From contig NZ_LR890047.1 in the NCBI RefSeq assembly GCF_904848675.1, positions 1,054,001 to 1,118,000 on the forward strand: a stretch of DNA of 64,000 bases, read 5' to 3'. A program made the position numbers and the translations under genes. Below, piece after piece: positions 10,035 through 20,562 of the stretch. Position 1 is the first letter of the stretch. Every line of letters begins with the position of its first letter. A model generated the notes under the pieces. The model searched no databases, was not told where the DNA came from, and worked only from the letters and a program-made list of their open reading frames with translations. The DNA is from Profftia tarda. Its GTDB lineage: Bacteria; Pseudomonadota; Gammaproteobacteria; Enterobacterales; Enterobacteriaceae.

Positions 10035-10705
10035 ATATATACAATTAATCTCAAAATATGCACTAAGAATTTAATAAATGGTTAGGACTAAAAAAGTACA
10101 GATATAAAAGAATAGAAAAAGTAAGCTACTTATCTTGACATACGCTTACATTGATATGGTTAAAATACTTATAAAATTTTCTCATCTATAGAACACGAAG
10201 GGGAGTAATATTGCTGTTTGTGGCTCATCATAATTTAAAACAAAATTGTCATCTGACTTATCTAAGATCCATAGGATCAATCGATTCCATCGTTAGGTCT
10301 GTTCTTATAGATACAAGAAGTTATTTGGGAGAGTAATTTATTTAAAATACAAATGATTTATTTGATCAACATTTTATTTTGAGTCATATAAAAGACAGTT
10401 GTACTTATAGTACAATGACTAAAATAATTTTTAGAGGATAATTTTTAGAGCAAAGATAATAAATATCTTTAAAATGTAAAATTACTGACTTATTTTTTGA
10501 TAGAAGAAAAATTATTGCATATATTTATTTCGTCTAACAAATAAAATATTCAATTATTAATTAAAATACGAACCATGAATTTATAAATATATTTTAATTT
10601 TTATTAAAAAATTGACAAGAAGATAGCCTAAATCTTTTAAAAAAAATTTTTGCTGCTATAATCTAATAATCGACAAATGAAAGATCTTTTTTAGGTTAAA
10701 AAATC
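10035..10705. other. Spacer holding the lost 3' part of dedD
   Basis: About 670 bases between the truncated dedD and cvpA. The missing SPOR-coding part should have been here, but I could not recognise it in any frame. A near-perfect 14-bp tandem repeat (13 identical) is at 10424-10450. The end of the stretch must carry the cvpA signals; AGG at 10693-10695 is the only ribosome-site candidate. Confidence 0.6.
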
Positions 10706-11236
10706 GTGTTTTGGATCGATTGGGTTATTATTAGTATTATCTCTTTTTCGGCTGTGATAAGTCTGATCAGGGGATTTGTCCAAGAAACCTTGTCACTACT
10801 AACTTGGAGTACAGCTTTCTTTGTCGCCAGTTATTTTCATACCTATCTTGCTGTATACTTCACTCATTTTGAAGATGCATTAGTGCGCAATGGGATTGCT
10901 ATTGCAATTTTATTTCTTGTGACACTGATTGCCGGAGCAATTGTCAACTATATAATGACTTCATTTGTTGACAAAACTGGTTTGCGGTCCACTGATTGTA
11001 TTCTGGGTATTTTTTTTGGTTTGCTACGTGGGGTACTTATGGTTGCAGCAATGCTGTTCTTTCTAGATACCTTTACATCGGCATCACAAAGCGCAGGATG
11101 GAAAAATTCGCATATTATACCTCATTTCAGTTATATGATTAGTTGGTTCCTTGACTATCTGCAGAGCAAATCTAGCTTTATTCCATATTTACCTTCTATC
11201 GATTTTCCACCCGGAATAAAGATCATGAGAATTTAA
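10706..11236 (+). CDS. cvpA: Colicin V production family membrane protein CvpA
   Basis: CvpA is an inner-membrane protein with four predicted helices. In E. coli it is needed for colicin V export and affects envelope stress tolerance; its biochemical role is unknown. The frame starts with GTG at 10706 (reading FWIDWVIISIISFS), matching E. coli MVWIDYAIIAVIAFS. It has 176 residues (162 in E. coli), with an extra C-terminal tail after LDYLQSKSSF. Strong matches are SLIRGFVQETLSLLTW and RNGIAIAILF. In E. coli purF follows directly; here purF has gone. No sign of decay inside the frame. Confidence 0.93.
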   Translation: MFWIDWVIISIISFSAVISLIRGFVQETLSLLTWSTAFFVASYFHTYLAVYFTHFEDALVRNGIAIAILFLVTLIAGAIVNYIMTSFVDKTGLRSTDCILGIFFGLLRGVLMVAAMLFFLDTFTSASQSAGWKNSHIIPHFSYMISWFLDYLQSKSSFIPYLPSIDFPPGIKIMRI

Positions 11237-12541
11237 AGAAAGTTACTTTAAGCTAATCTATAAATAGTTCATTAAATAAATAATGATGGAAAATATATTC
11301 CTATGAGTCTCTCATCTTCTTTAGAAATTTATTATATTTTATAGGATATTGTCCTTTCAGTTATTTGAAGTTATATCTTTTTGATTTAAAAATGGCTTAT
11401 ACTACTTATAATAAAATCAAGTACTACTTATCATAAGTATCATGACCTAACATCTCGAACAGATAACCTCTACTAACACAATAACTTACTAAAAAGGTAT
11501 ATTATCACTCACAACGAGAGTAGATAGTTATAATTACTAAAATCAAGTGCTATCAATTGGGACTAGAAACTACTCTCTTGTTAGGGGAGTCTTTTACTCT
11601 CTAGACACTGGACAGCAACTTCTATCAAAATATATTAAGATATAACATTTTTGATATGAAAAAAGTATTAAAGATTAATAATATATTTTAAATAAAATAT
11701 TGATGCATTTCTATTTGATAATCTTATAATTTGTTCTTCAAAATATAGTCGATAATTTCAGTAATTTATTTGCTAATCCTGTTTATCTTTCTGTTATCAG
11801 AATAATTATCTTCTTATCATATCAGCATCCAAATATAGACTTTATTAAAGTCTAATCTCATGATGATTGTAGTATTTTATCAAAATATATCAAATATTTA
11901 GATACATAAAATTATTATGTATAAATTCTTAAACGAAAATAAACCGTAGAAATACTATGAATTAGCATAAGAAAAGAACTATCTTATTGCAATTTTATAG
12001 ATATAATCATCACTATTACTATCATGAATAATAGTACGTTATAGACACACGATAAGAAAAGAGAATGAAATAATTTTTCAACATATTAAAAGAACTACTT
12101 AAAAATATTTCTATAGAAAAGTATAAAAATATTAATTATTAAACACATTATTCATGGTCATTTTAGTATATTAATTAAGAAGATTAAAGGTCTTAAGACG
12201 ATGTAGTGCAGGTACTGATTAAACAAATCAGAAGATTGTAGCTTACGTCAAGAAACATTAAATTTATTTTATTTATCAAGAAATTATTTAGTTATGTTAA
12301 ACTTGCCTGAATAAAAATTTTTGTTAAAAGCTTTGCTTTTGACAGAAGATATTCTTCTATAATGCAAATTATTGACTACACCGCTACAGCAGTAGAAACT
12401 GCTAACGCATATAATAAGAATATAAAGCCTGAATAATAATCAGAATAAAAAATAATGTATTATACATATTCAAATATGTAATCCTGAGCATTTTACTCTG
12501 TAAATATATTTATATTAATTTATATAATAGGTGTTATAAGA
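11237..12541. other. Spacer at the expected purF position
   Basis: About 1.3 kb between cvpA and ubiX, where enterobacteria carry purF (about 1.5 kb). I found no stretch I could align to amidophosphoribosyltransferase. Loss of purF is therefore inferred from gene order only. A possible remnant of a strong promoter is at 12339-12363 and is listed separately. Confidence 0.55.
12339..12363 (+). promoter_or_regulatory. Possible eroded strong promoter
   Basis: A consensus TTGACA (12339-12344) is followed by a consensus TATAAT (12358-12363). The spacer is only 13 bases, too short for normal sigma-70 use. No tRNA or other product is recognisable downstream before ubiX at 12542. It may be a promoter damaged by a small deletion, or chance in AT-rich DNA. 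Confidence 0.25.
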
Positions 12542-13120
12542 ATGAAGCGTATAATTCTTGGTATCTCCGGCGCTAGTGGCATTATTTATGGAAGGCGTAT
12601 GCTTGAAGTGTTGCGCAATATCACTAATATTGAAACTCATTTAATAATAAGTCATGCCGCTCGAAAAACATTAGTATTAGAGACTGATTTAAAAATAAGT
12701 GATTTACAGCGTATCGCAGACGTGATACATGATGTGCGAAATATTGCTGCTAGCCTCTCTTCTGGATCTTTTAAAACAGCAGGCATGGTGATTATGCCTT
12801 GCTCAATTAAAACTTTATCTGGGATTGTGCATAGTTATACAAATAATTTACTGACAAGAGCAGCGGATGTCATTCTTAAAGAACGTCGTCGTTTAGTACT
12901 TTGCGTACGTGAGACCCCACTACATTTAGGACATTTGCGAATGCTTACAACCGCTGCGGAGCTCGGTGCAATTGTCATGCCGCCTGTACCCTCATTTTAT
13001 AATTGTCCAAAGACAGTACAAGATATTGTTGATCAAACTGTTAACCGTGTTCTCGATCAGTTTGATTTGGATCTTCCAGAAGATCTTTTTAGACGTTGGG
13101 AAGGAGAACCCAAATCCTAG
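12542..13120 (+). CDS. ubiX: Flavin prenyltransferase UbiX
   Basis: UbiX joins dimethylallyl phosphate to FMN to make prenylated FMN, the cofactor of the decarboxylase UbiD in ubiquinone synthesis. It is a soluble, Rossmann-like flavoprotein. The product has 192 residues (189 in E. coli). It shows the FMN loop GISGASG at 8-14, then SSGSFKTAGMVIMPCSIKTLSGI, and the C-terminal RRLVLCVRETPLHLGHLRM and NRVLDQFDLDLPEDLF. In E. coli it follows purF in the same operon. Here it stands alone. Together with the retained cyo oxidase it supports a working ubiquinone-based respiratory chain. Confidence 0.96.
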   Translation: MKRIILGISGASGIIYGRRMLEVLRNITNIETHLIISHAARKTLVLETDLKISDLQRIADVIHDVRNIAASLSSGSFKTAGMVIMPCSIKTLSGIVHSYTNNLLTRAADVILKERRRLVLCVRETPLHLGHLRMLTTAAELGAIVMPPVPSFYNCPKTVQDIVDQTVNRVLDQFDLDLPEDLFRRWEGEPKS

Positions 13121-16100
13121 CAATACCTAAATTGAATAATTAATAATTATTTTCAAATATCAATAAAATTTACAATGCATGTTTTCTGCTGTTCTCTTGC
13201 TCAATTCTCTCCTATTATTATAATTGTATCTTTCTCAAAATAGACACCTAGTGAATGGTATTATTAAGATATATTATTATATATTCTTAAAAAGGTATAA
13301 ATTTTCAAGGCAATGACTAAATAATGATATTCATACTATGCTGCATACATAGGAAATAAAACAAACAAATTTATCAGGAAATCAAGTACCTAATTTATAG
13401 GTATTATATAAAATAATCATAAGTGTAAAAAATCAATATTTCAAGATCTTATTAATTGATCATCAAAATTGATATGATCTAAATTAGGAAAGTCCTGTAT
13501 TGAAAATAATAAACTGTTATTTTAAGTAAGCAGTAGGCTTATCTTAAGATAAATTTGTGATTATGCCATCAATAATATTTTTTTAGATAAATTAGAAAGT
13601 AGCGGTAATAAATCGAAACAAGACTCATAAATCCGAATAATTTTATATGGTTGCCCCTTATAATATTTTTCATCACATAACACAAAACTCTTAAAAACAA
13701 ACACTAATAATATATTAATCTGAGTACTCTTCCTTATTTTACTCAAAGAATAATTTAGAAGAATATAATTTTACAAAATCTACATTTTTAGCAAGAACTA
13801 ATAGTAATAGATAGCAAAAAAAGGGAATAACATGAATGGTTATTGAACGTTATAAAAATAAAAATTTTAAAACAACTAACCAGCGTGCATCTTACAAGGA
13901 TGCACGAGGTAAGGCATACTCGTCAACTACTGGTACAACTTTTATTCTGTTATCATGTTATTAAGAGTAATATATGTCTTATTTAGCTTATCAGTTTAAT
14001 GATACAACTATTTAAAATATCAAAAGACCCAAGTTATCTATATTAATATGCCTCTATTTTAATTAAAATAACTTAAATTATTTCTATTGAAATAATAAAA
14101 ACTTAAGCAGCATATTGCATAGTATTCTAGATGAACTGTTTAAACGCCTATCTTGTAGGTGTGTCCTTTGATCAAGTTACTTATTAATCATAATTTAATA
14201 TTAGTTCGTTAAAAATGCGGATAAAATTAATTATCTAGAGAGCACCAAAGATAAGATTAATCTATCTTGGACTATAAATATAATTGTTGCTCTGCTTGAA
14301 TGAAACCGGCTACTCCATTATTGAGTAAAGAAATCATCATTACGCATTACTATACAGGAATCCGGAGAGAAATAGATAAACGTACTAAAGAAAAATACAG
14401 TGAATCAGTCTATAACTTAGAAGGTAGATATATCACGCACAGAATTCCCCCAAAAATATTAACCGCAAGACCCAGCATCAACTTATTCACTTTCTCGTTC
14501 AGCTTTGCAAGCATGCCCCCTGAAAGAGATACACCAGCACACCTATAAAGAATTAATCTATTTTGCTCAGATCCATAATTAAAAAGACTACATTAAAAAT
14601 TTGACTATGATTTATAATAACTGACTGTATTAATCTGTTGGGTAAGACTGCCTATCACTATCAACACGAAATAGCATAGAGTTTTATCGGACTCAAGGGT
14701 AATTTGGTGATCTAGGATAATACGATTTTATTTATTGACCACGATCCGCAGTGGCGACAAATATTTTTAAGGGGGGAATAATAGTATTGCATCGCAAACC
14801 TAATTCCTCATAGTGCGGTGTCAAAAGAGATCATCAGATGTAATATAGCAGGGCCATAACTTAACATAGCTGAATTCGTGGGACAATAACATTACAGATT
14901 CGAAGAGCGTAAGCAGATGTTATGCAACTGCTCTCATCTGAGAGAAATACTGTTTTCCGCTACAAAAAGCAGCAATTTTAGATATACAAGATATAAAAAA
15001 TGCGGTATCCATATATTTTAAAAATCCATAACTTATATATTAAGTTTATTTGATATAACTTTTTAACCCATAGTTACTAAATTTTTAGTATTATTTGCAA
15101 ATGATCGTTGACTATATCGCTAATTATGAATTAAATATGTTTTATACGCTTTTAGCGTATCTTATTTTAAATAGAGTGTCTATTGCTTAGAAGGTATCGT
15201 TGTATAACTTATTATTGATCAAACGCATCGGAAGATTGTTATGTGTAATTATGCAGCAATAACTAAATACAAAATGTAGAAAGATCGCAAAGCGTGTATA
15301 ATAAATAAATATTGGGTACTACGACGCACCTGCGTGCCTCCTCATAGATGAGGAGATAGTTAATTGCTTCGGTATTTTAATAGCATAGAAAAATGTGGTA
15401 CTATAAAATGGCTCTTCTTTAAGACACTCATATCATTCTACTATCTCCCAAAAACTAATAAAACCAATCAATGCAAGCAAATTTTTTAAATATTTCATGA
15501 TATAAATAAGTATTTAATCTTTGTTATATGATGTCATAAATTTTTTAATTAATTTGTAATGTGATTAATATAAATTGAAACCTCCTGAACATAATAGTTC
15601 ATGCAAGGAAGTACCACTATAGTCTAGAATTTAAATAGACATTAGTATAGTTTAATGTTACATGCTACGTCCTGCCCATACAATATTTTAAGATAGATAT
15701 TATTAAATGTTAAATTTATAAAATAATTTATTTAATATTTTAAATAAAAGCTAGCTGATCTTTTATCTATATTGTAAAATATACACAGCTAAATTGATGA
15801 AAGATGAAAATGAATCCATGGAATAGCTGACTCTTGATTATGATATGACAATATTATAATCAAGAGTTATAGCACTGAGTCAAACAAATTATACGTAGTT
15901 ATTTATTACTATTTACTATTATTTAAACTGATAATCATCTTAAGATGATTAATAAAGAAATATGAAATTATAGAGATAATATTATCTCATAAGATAATAA
16001 AACTAGTCAATCTACTGTCATGCCTATTTTGGTATTGATAAATCTTAATCGAAATCATGCGATCTTAGAGAAAATACTATTTATTTTTATCTCTTCACTA

Positions 16101-16493
16101 TATAAAGTGGTGCAGTGTCATAAATAAGATTTTCTAATATACTTAGAAATTCAGACACCAGACAAGTGCTTTTTTAAAAGGAAATCATAAAAGTCCTATC
16201 TTCGAATGAAATCTTTTAAAATACAGAAAATTATTGTAATCTTATACAACAAGATCAAAATAGATAGTATGCAATATCAATTTTAAAACATACATTTTTA
16301 GCTATTATTTATTAAAATATGATAGATTAAACTTTTATGATCGTATTAAAATACTTGTTAATATAATGACTTTCTCGAGTGAGAGAACTTTAATATTCGG
16401 TAATATAAAAGCAACTTAGTTTCTTAGCGAGTATATTTTCTGCTAAACTTAAATTCTTTCTTATTATCTTGAATATATTAGGTTAATTTATAT
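13121..16493. other. Long eroded spacer between ubiX and rep
   Basis: This 3.4-kb stretch has no gene I can support. The part at about 14300-15360 is less AT-rich and less uniform than the rest, so it may be a younger gene remnant. The minus strand around 14430-14550 encodes an open hydrophobic run (GLAVNIFGGILCVIYLP), but I could not match it to a family. Small hairpins occur at 13884-13906 (8-bp arms), 15338-15355, 15830-15867 (12-bp arms) and 15932-15951 (20-bp palindrome). No tRNA is present. Confidence 0.55.
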
Positions 16494-18515
16494 ATGCATT
16501 TAAATACGAGCCAACAAAATGCTGTCGAATTTGTTACTGGCCCTTGTTTAGTGTTGGCAGGTGCTGGTTCAGGTAAGACCCGCGTTATTATACATAAAAT
16601 TACACATCTAATTAATCAATGTGGCTACCAAGATCGACATATCGCTGCAGTAACTTTTACCAATAAAGCTGCCCGGGAAATGAAAGAACGTGCTGCTCAG
16701 CACCTGGGTAGTCAGGCAGCTCGTAGGATCATGATTTCCACTTTACATACCTTAGGCCTGGATATTATAAAAAATGAATATCAGGCATTGGGTATTAAAA
16801 AAAATTTCTCACTGTTTGATGATCAGGATCAACTTTCAATACTGAAAGATTTAAGCGAAAAATGGCTAAAGAAAGATAAAGATCTATTAAAACAACTGGT
16901 TTCTAGCATAGCAAATTGGAAACATAATCTCATTAATCCTGATCAAGCAGTAGCTCTTGCATTTTCTGAGCGTGATAAGATATTTGCACATTGCTATCAT
17001 CTGTATGATTCTCATTTAAAGCCCTGCAACGTCCTCGACTTTGACGACTTAATCTTATTACCAACTCTATTGCTACAAAAAAATAGAGAGGTGCTAGAGC
17101 GTTGGCAGCAAAGGATTAATTATCTTCTGGTTGATGAATATCAAGACACTAATAAAAGTCAGTATGAATTATTAAAATTACTAATAAGAAAAAAATCTCT
17201 TTTTACCATGGTAGGAGACGATGACCAGTCAATTTACTCATGGCGTGGCGCGCGTCCGCAAAACTTGATGCTCTTAAAAGAAGATTTTCCAGGTCTACAC
17301 ATCATAAAACTAGAGCAAAATTATCGTTCTTCACAGCGCATTTTAAAATCTGCTAACATGCTTATTGCTAATAATCCGCATATTTTTAAAAAAAAATTAT
17401 TCTCTGAATTGAGCTATGGAGAAGAATTAAAAATTCTGACAGCAAATCATGAAGACGACGAAGCGGAACAGGTTGTAGGAGAACTAATTGCACACCACTT
17501 TATTAATAAAACATCTTATAGCGATTACGCTATATTATATCGAGGTAACCATCAATCGCGTACATTCGAGAAGATGTTACTGCAAAAACATATTCCGTAT
17601 AGCATCTCAGGAAATACTTCTTTTTTTTCGCGTCCAGAAATCAAGGATTTGCTAGCATATTTACGTATACTAACCAATCCAGATGATGACAGAGCATTTC
17701 TGCGTATTATTAATACACCGCGTCGTGAGATCGGACTAACAACATTACAAAAATTGGGATACTGGGCTAATCATCGCGCAATTAGCTTATTCCGAGCTAG
17801 CTTTGACCTTGGCCTCCGCCAAACCTTAAGAGGACGGGGATTAGAAACCCTCCAGTCTTTTACATCCTGGATGCAGAAGGTCTCTATACTATCAGAGCAG
17901 GACCCCATGGCTGCACTGCATGATCTGATTTATGGAATTGATTATAAGAAATGGCTACTTGAAACAGCTGTTAACCCTCAAGCGGCTGACATGCGTATCA
18001 AAAACGTCAATCAGCTGATTGTATGGATGAAAGAAATGCTTCAAGGGAATAATATAAGCGAGGCAATGACGTTGACACAAGTTGTAACGCAATTTACCAT
18101 GCGTGATATGATGGCCAAGTCTGAGAATGCTAACAGCGTGGAGCGTGTACAGTTAATGACAATTCATGCCTCTAAAGGATTGGAGTTTCTTTATGTATAT
18201 ATAGTCGGGATGGAAGAAGGTGTACTACCTCATCATAGCAGTATATCTACAAATACAGTAGATGAAGAGCGGCGGTTAGCATATGTTGGAATTACCAGAG
18301 CTCAGAAAAAATTAGTCTTTACCTTATGTCGTGAACGCCGCCAATACGGATCATTAGTACGCAATAAACCAAGCCGTTTTTTATCGGAGCTACCACAAGA
18401 AGATCTCAAATGGAATAAGAAAGATTCAGTTATTAGCCCCCACGATGTATTACTAAAAAGGCAAAAAAGCATAGCAAATATTAGAGAGATCCTTAAAAAT
18501 ATTAAAAAAATATAA
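16494..18515 (+). CDS. rep: ATP-dependent DNA helicase Rep
   Basis: Rep is a 3'-5' superfamily 1A helicase that clears proteins ahead of the replication fork and works with DnaB. It has 673 residues, exactly the E. coli length. All helicase motifs are present: GAGSGKT (23-29), TFTNKAAREMK, VDEYQDT, GDDDQSIYSWRGA, NYRSS, VQLMTIHASKGLEF and ERRLAYVGITRA. It stands alone after a long spacer. In E. coli gppA, rhlB and trxA follow; here only trxA is left. Keeping rep is notable in a genome this eroded. Confidence 0.97.
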   Translation: MHLNTSQQNAVEFVTGPCLVLAGAGSGKTRVIIHKITHLINQCGYQDRHIAAVTFTNKAAREMKERAAQHLGSQAARRIMISTLHTLGLDIIKNEYQALGIKKNFSLFDDQDQLSILKDLSEKWLKKDKDLLKQLVSSIANWKHNLINPDQAVALAFSERDKIFAHCYHLYDSHLKPCNVLDFDDLILLPTLLLQKNREVLERWQQRINYLLVDEYQDTNKSQYELLKLLIRKKSLFTMVGDDDQSIYSWRGARPQNLMLLKEDFPGLHIIKLEQNYRSSQRILKSANMLIANNPHIFKKKLFSELSYGEELKILTANHEDDEAEQVVGELIAHHFINKTSYSDYAILYRGNHQSRTFEKMLLQKHIPYSISGNTSFFSRPEIKDLLAYLRILTNPDDDRAFLRIINTPRREIGLTTLQKLGYWANHRAISLFRASFDLGLRQTLRGRGLETLQSFTSWMQKVSILSEQDPMAALHDLIYGIDYKKWLLETAVNPQAADMRIKNVNQLIVWMKEMLQGNNISEAMTLTQVVTQFTMRDMMAKSENANSVERVQLMTIHASKGLEFLYVYIVGMEEGVLPHHSSISTNTVDEERRLAYVGITRAQKKLVFTLCRERRQYGSLVRNKPSRFLSELPQEDLKWNKKDSVISPHDVLLKRQKSIANIREILKNIKKI

Positions 18516-19789
18516 CTAGATTTATATTATAAATATCATAAAATTAGTAATTTTAAAAGATATTCTAGATCATACCGATCTCTTTGCTGAATATTTGCTG
18601 GATATATAACTAAAAAAATCTTTATAACACTATTTCACCTAAAGTTTATCGTCTTTAAGAAGTTATTAAAATACACAAGAGCCTGCTTCTTCAGTGAGGT
18701 GTAGATTTAATGTATTAGGATGATAAAAAAGATCTTAACAAGTATTATTAAGTTCGTGGATCTTGATGATACCGTCAAGCATACCTATAAATATTACCTG
18801 ACTCTGAGATTTAGATAGATCTTAGCACTAAGGATATCTATATAAAATTTTTATAGGATAGAGCACTTCTTAGTTAAATATCTTGAACAATATAGTTATG
18901 CTCTCAGTCTTGATTTGCCTAATCTTCTAGAACTAGTAGCATACTATTTATTTAAATCTAGATTAATGAATCAGGAAAGTCTTATACAAGTAAAATATGT
19001 TATCAACTCAATATTAGATATAGCTCTTTTGATTTTCTTATAGATCTTAGCGGATCTACTAAAATAATATTTTTAATAGAAGAAAAGGTTAGATATTTTA
19101 CATAGAACAACGTTTACTCTAATATAGATCTGAGTATATATTTTATTCTATCCAAAATATGAATATATTCTATCTATAATATTTTGTTAAAAATTTTAGG
19201 CTAGTGCCCCTATTAATACAGAACAAATAGGTGTATTCCCTCTAAGATATCCTTATTCATAATAATATATGATACTTGATACTACAGAAATCAAAAATAA
19301 GTCATCGGATATTATAGTATAGATCAGATTAGTCTATCTGTATTTACTATTTAATTGGCAGGCTTAAAAGAATGGTAAATTTCTAAAATAGAATACATGT
19401 CTTAACTACATAGCCTATGTAACGCATAAGTATCGGAAAATTTATTATGAATCTCTATAATATGAAGCATTGATGACTAATGATATCTAACATGCTATAT
19501 TGAATAATAAACTTCATAAGTAGGCATACTAATCCTTGAAATAAGGATAATGGTATTAATTCCTCTTTATCAAATCAAATGAGGTATTAAGCACATGCTC
19601 GAGTGCGCAATATATTAAGTCAAGAATCTTTTGCTTGTAATAGTGTACCATATAAGACTTCAAGCTCTATATTAACGAAAGTCTTGCTTTTAAAGACGTA
19701 TTAATTGAAAAAAGAAAAAACTTTAATTGCAAGACAATCATTTTAGTCAGTTAAGATTTGAAGAAAAAATGAATCCTATGGAGTATAAC
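18516..19789. other. Spacer replacing gppA and rhlB, with the trxA upstream region
   Basis: About 1.3 kb between rep and trxA. E. coli has gppA and rhlB here on the minus strand, about 2.8 kb in all. I could not align any part of this spacer to either protein, so both are inferred lost by deletion plus decay. The trxA promoter must lie near the end, but no clear -35/-10 pair was found. Confidence 0.55.
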
Positions 19790-20116
19790 ATGAACGATAA
19801 AATTGTTCACCTAAGTGACAATAGCTTTGATGCTCACGTGTTAAAAGCTGAAGGCCCTGTTCTAGTTGATTTCTGGGCAGAATGGTGTGGTCCATGCAAG
19901 ATGCTTGCTCCAATTTTGGACGAAATAGCAGTTGAGTACGCAAATAAGTTAACTCTTGCAAAAATAAATATAGATTCAAATCCGCAAACTGCGCCGAAAT
20001 TTGGCATACGTGGTATTCCAGCGCTTCTTCTCTTCAAGAAAGGGACTGTATCTGCAACGAAAGTAGGCGCTTTATCCAAAAAACAATTAGAAGAGTTTTT
20101 GGATGCTAATTTATAA
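19790..20116 (+). CDS. trxA: Thioredoxin 1
   Basis: TrxA is the general cytosolic dithiol-disulfide reductant, serving ribonucleotide reductase, PAPS reductase and others. I start at 19790 (MNDKIVHLSDNSF), which matches E. coli MSDKIIHLTDDSF. GGAG at 19780-19783 is 6 bases before it. The longer open frame from 19727 has no homology. The product is 108 residues (109 in E. coli). The active site WCGPC has cysteines at 33 and 36, and the cis-proline motif GIRGIPALLLF follows. It precedes rho as in E. coli. Confidence 0.97.
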   Translation: MNDKIVHLSDNSFDAHVLKAEGPVLVDFWAEWCGPCKMLAPILDEIAVEYANKLTLAKINIDSNPQTAPKFGIRGIPALLLFKKGTVSATKVGALSKKQLEEFLDANL

Positions 20117-20134
20117 TTAGTATCCTTAATTAAG

Positions 20135-20200
20135 ATGTCGTCTAATGGTTCTTTATTTTCTTTCAGCTCACCGCTAGACGACCACTCAGAAGCATGTTAA
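20135..20200 (+). other. Possible rho leader mini-ORF (21 codons)
   Basis: ATG at 20135 opens a frame that runs MSSNGSLFSFSSPLDDHSEAC and stops at 20198-20200. E. coli has a 33-codon rhoL in the same place, also Ser-rich (SGSSLNP, RFSSAYSP). The resemblance is slight and there is no clear ribosome site, so this may be chance. The frame overlaps the hairpin at 20137-20182. Confidence 0.25.
20137..20182 (+). terminator. Stem-loop between trxA and rho
   Basis: GTCGTCTA (20137-20144) pairs perfectly with TAGACGAC (20175-20182). GGT and ACC (20170-20172) can extend the stem inside it. It is 20 bases after the trxA stop. GC-containing stems are rare in these spacers, so this one may be kept for function. 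It lacks a U-run, so it could be an mRNA end stabiliser or a rho-leader structure rather than a simple terminator. Confidence 0.45.
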
Positions 20201-20562
20201 GTTTAAGACTACTGCAATACAGTGCTTACCTGTAGTTTGAATCATATAGTTTTAACCTATAAATTTTATTCTTTTTTGAGAGCTCTATTATTTTAATAAT
20301 AGTTATTATGATCGGCGTAAACTAATATGCTAATTACAGATCGTTCGCAAGAAGCTAACAAATAGACTGTAAACAGTACAGCACCTGTATATCATCAATA
20401 AATACATGATAATTAAAAGTTTAATCTCTTGATTGTGTGCAATTTATTTGCAATATCGATAGATATTAAGTGCTCTAAAGTCCAAAAACAGGAAGTGATG
20501 ACCCCGATTATACCACTCACAATGAGTTCAAGATATACCCCAAGTTTAAAGAACCCACCATT

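Larger units (their letters stand above)
20117..20562 (+). promoter_or_regulatory. rho leader region
   Basis: This 446-base stretch lies between trxA and rho. In E. coli the matching leader carries a short rhoL reading frame and sites where Rho attenuates its own transcription. Here a 21-codon frame and a stem-loop lie near its start (listed separately). A further 18-base palindrome, ctattattttaataatag, lies near 20284. Its length and position suggest a retained long 5' leader, but no promoter was assigned with confidence. Confidence 0.45.

Noticed and set aside
13561..13746. 61-codon minus-strand frame
   Set aside because: Lys/Ile/Phe-rich chance frame, no family features.
14300..14548. 82-codon plus-strand frame
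   Set aside because: No recognisable family, no ribosome site and a shift in character along its length. The opposite strand looks at least as protein-like, so I treat it as part of an unidentified relic.
18516..19789. Possible rhlB or gppA remains
   Set aside because: No stretch aligned convincingly in any frame; loss is inferred from gene order only.
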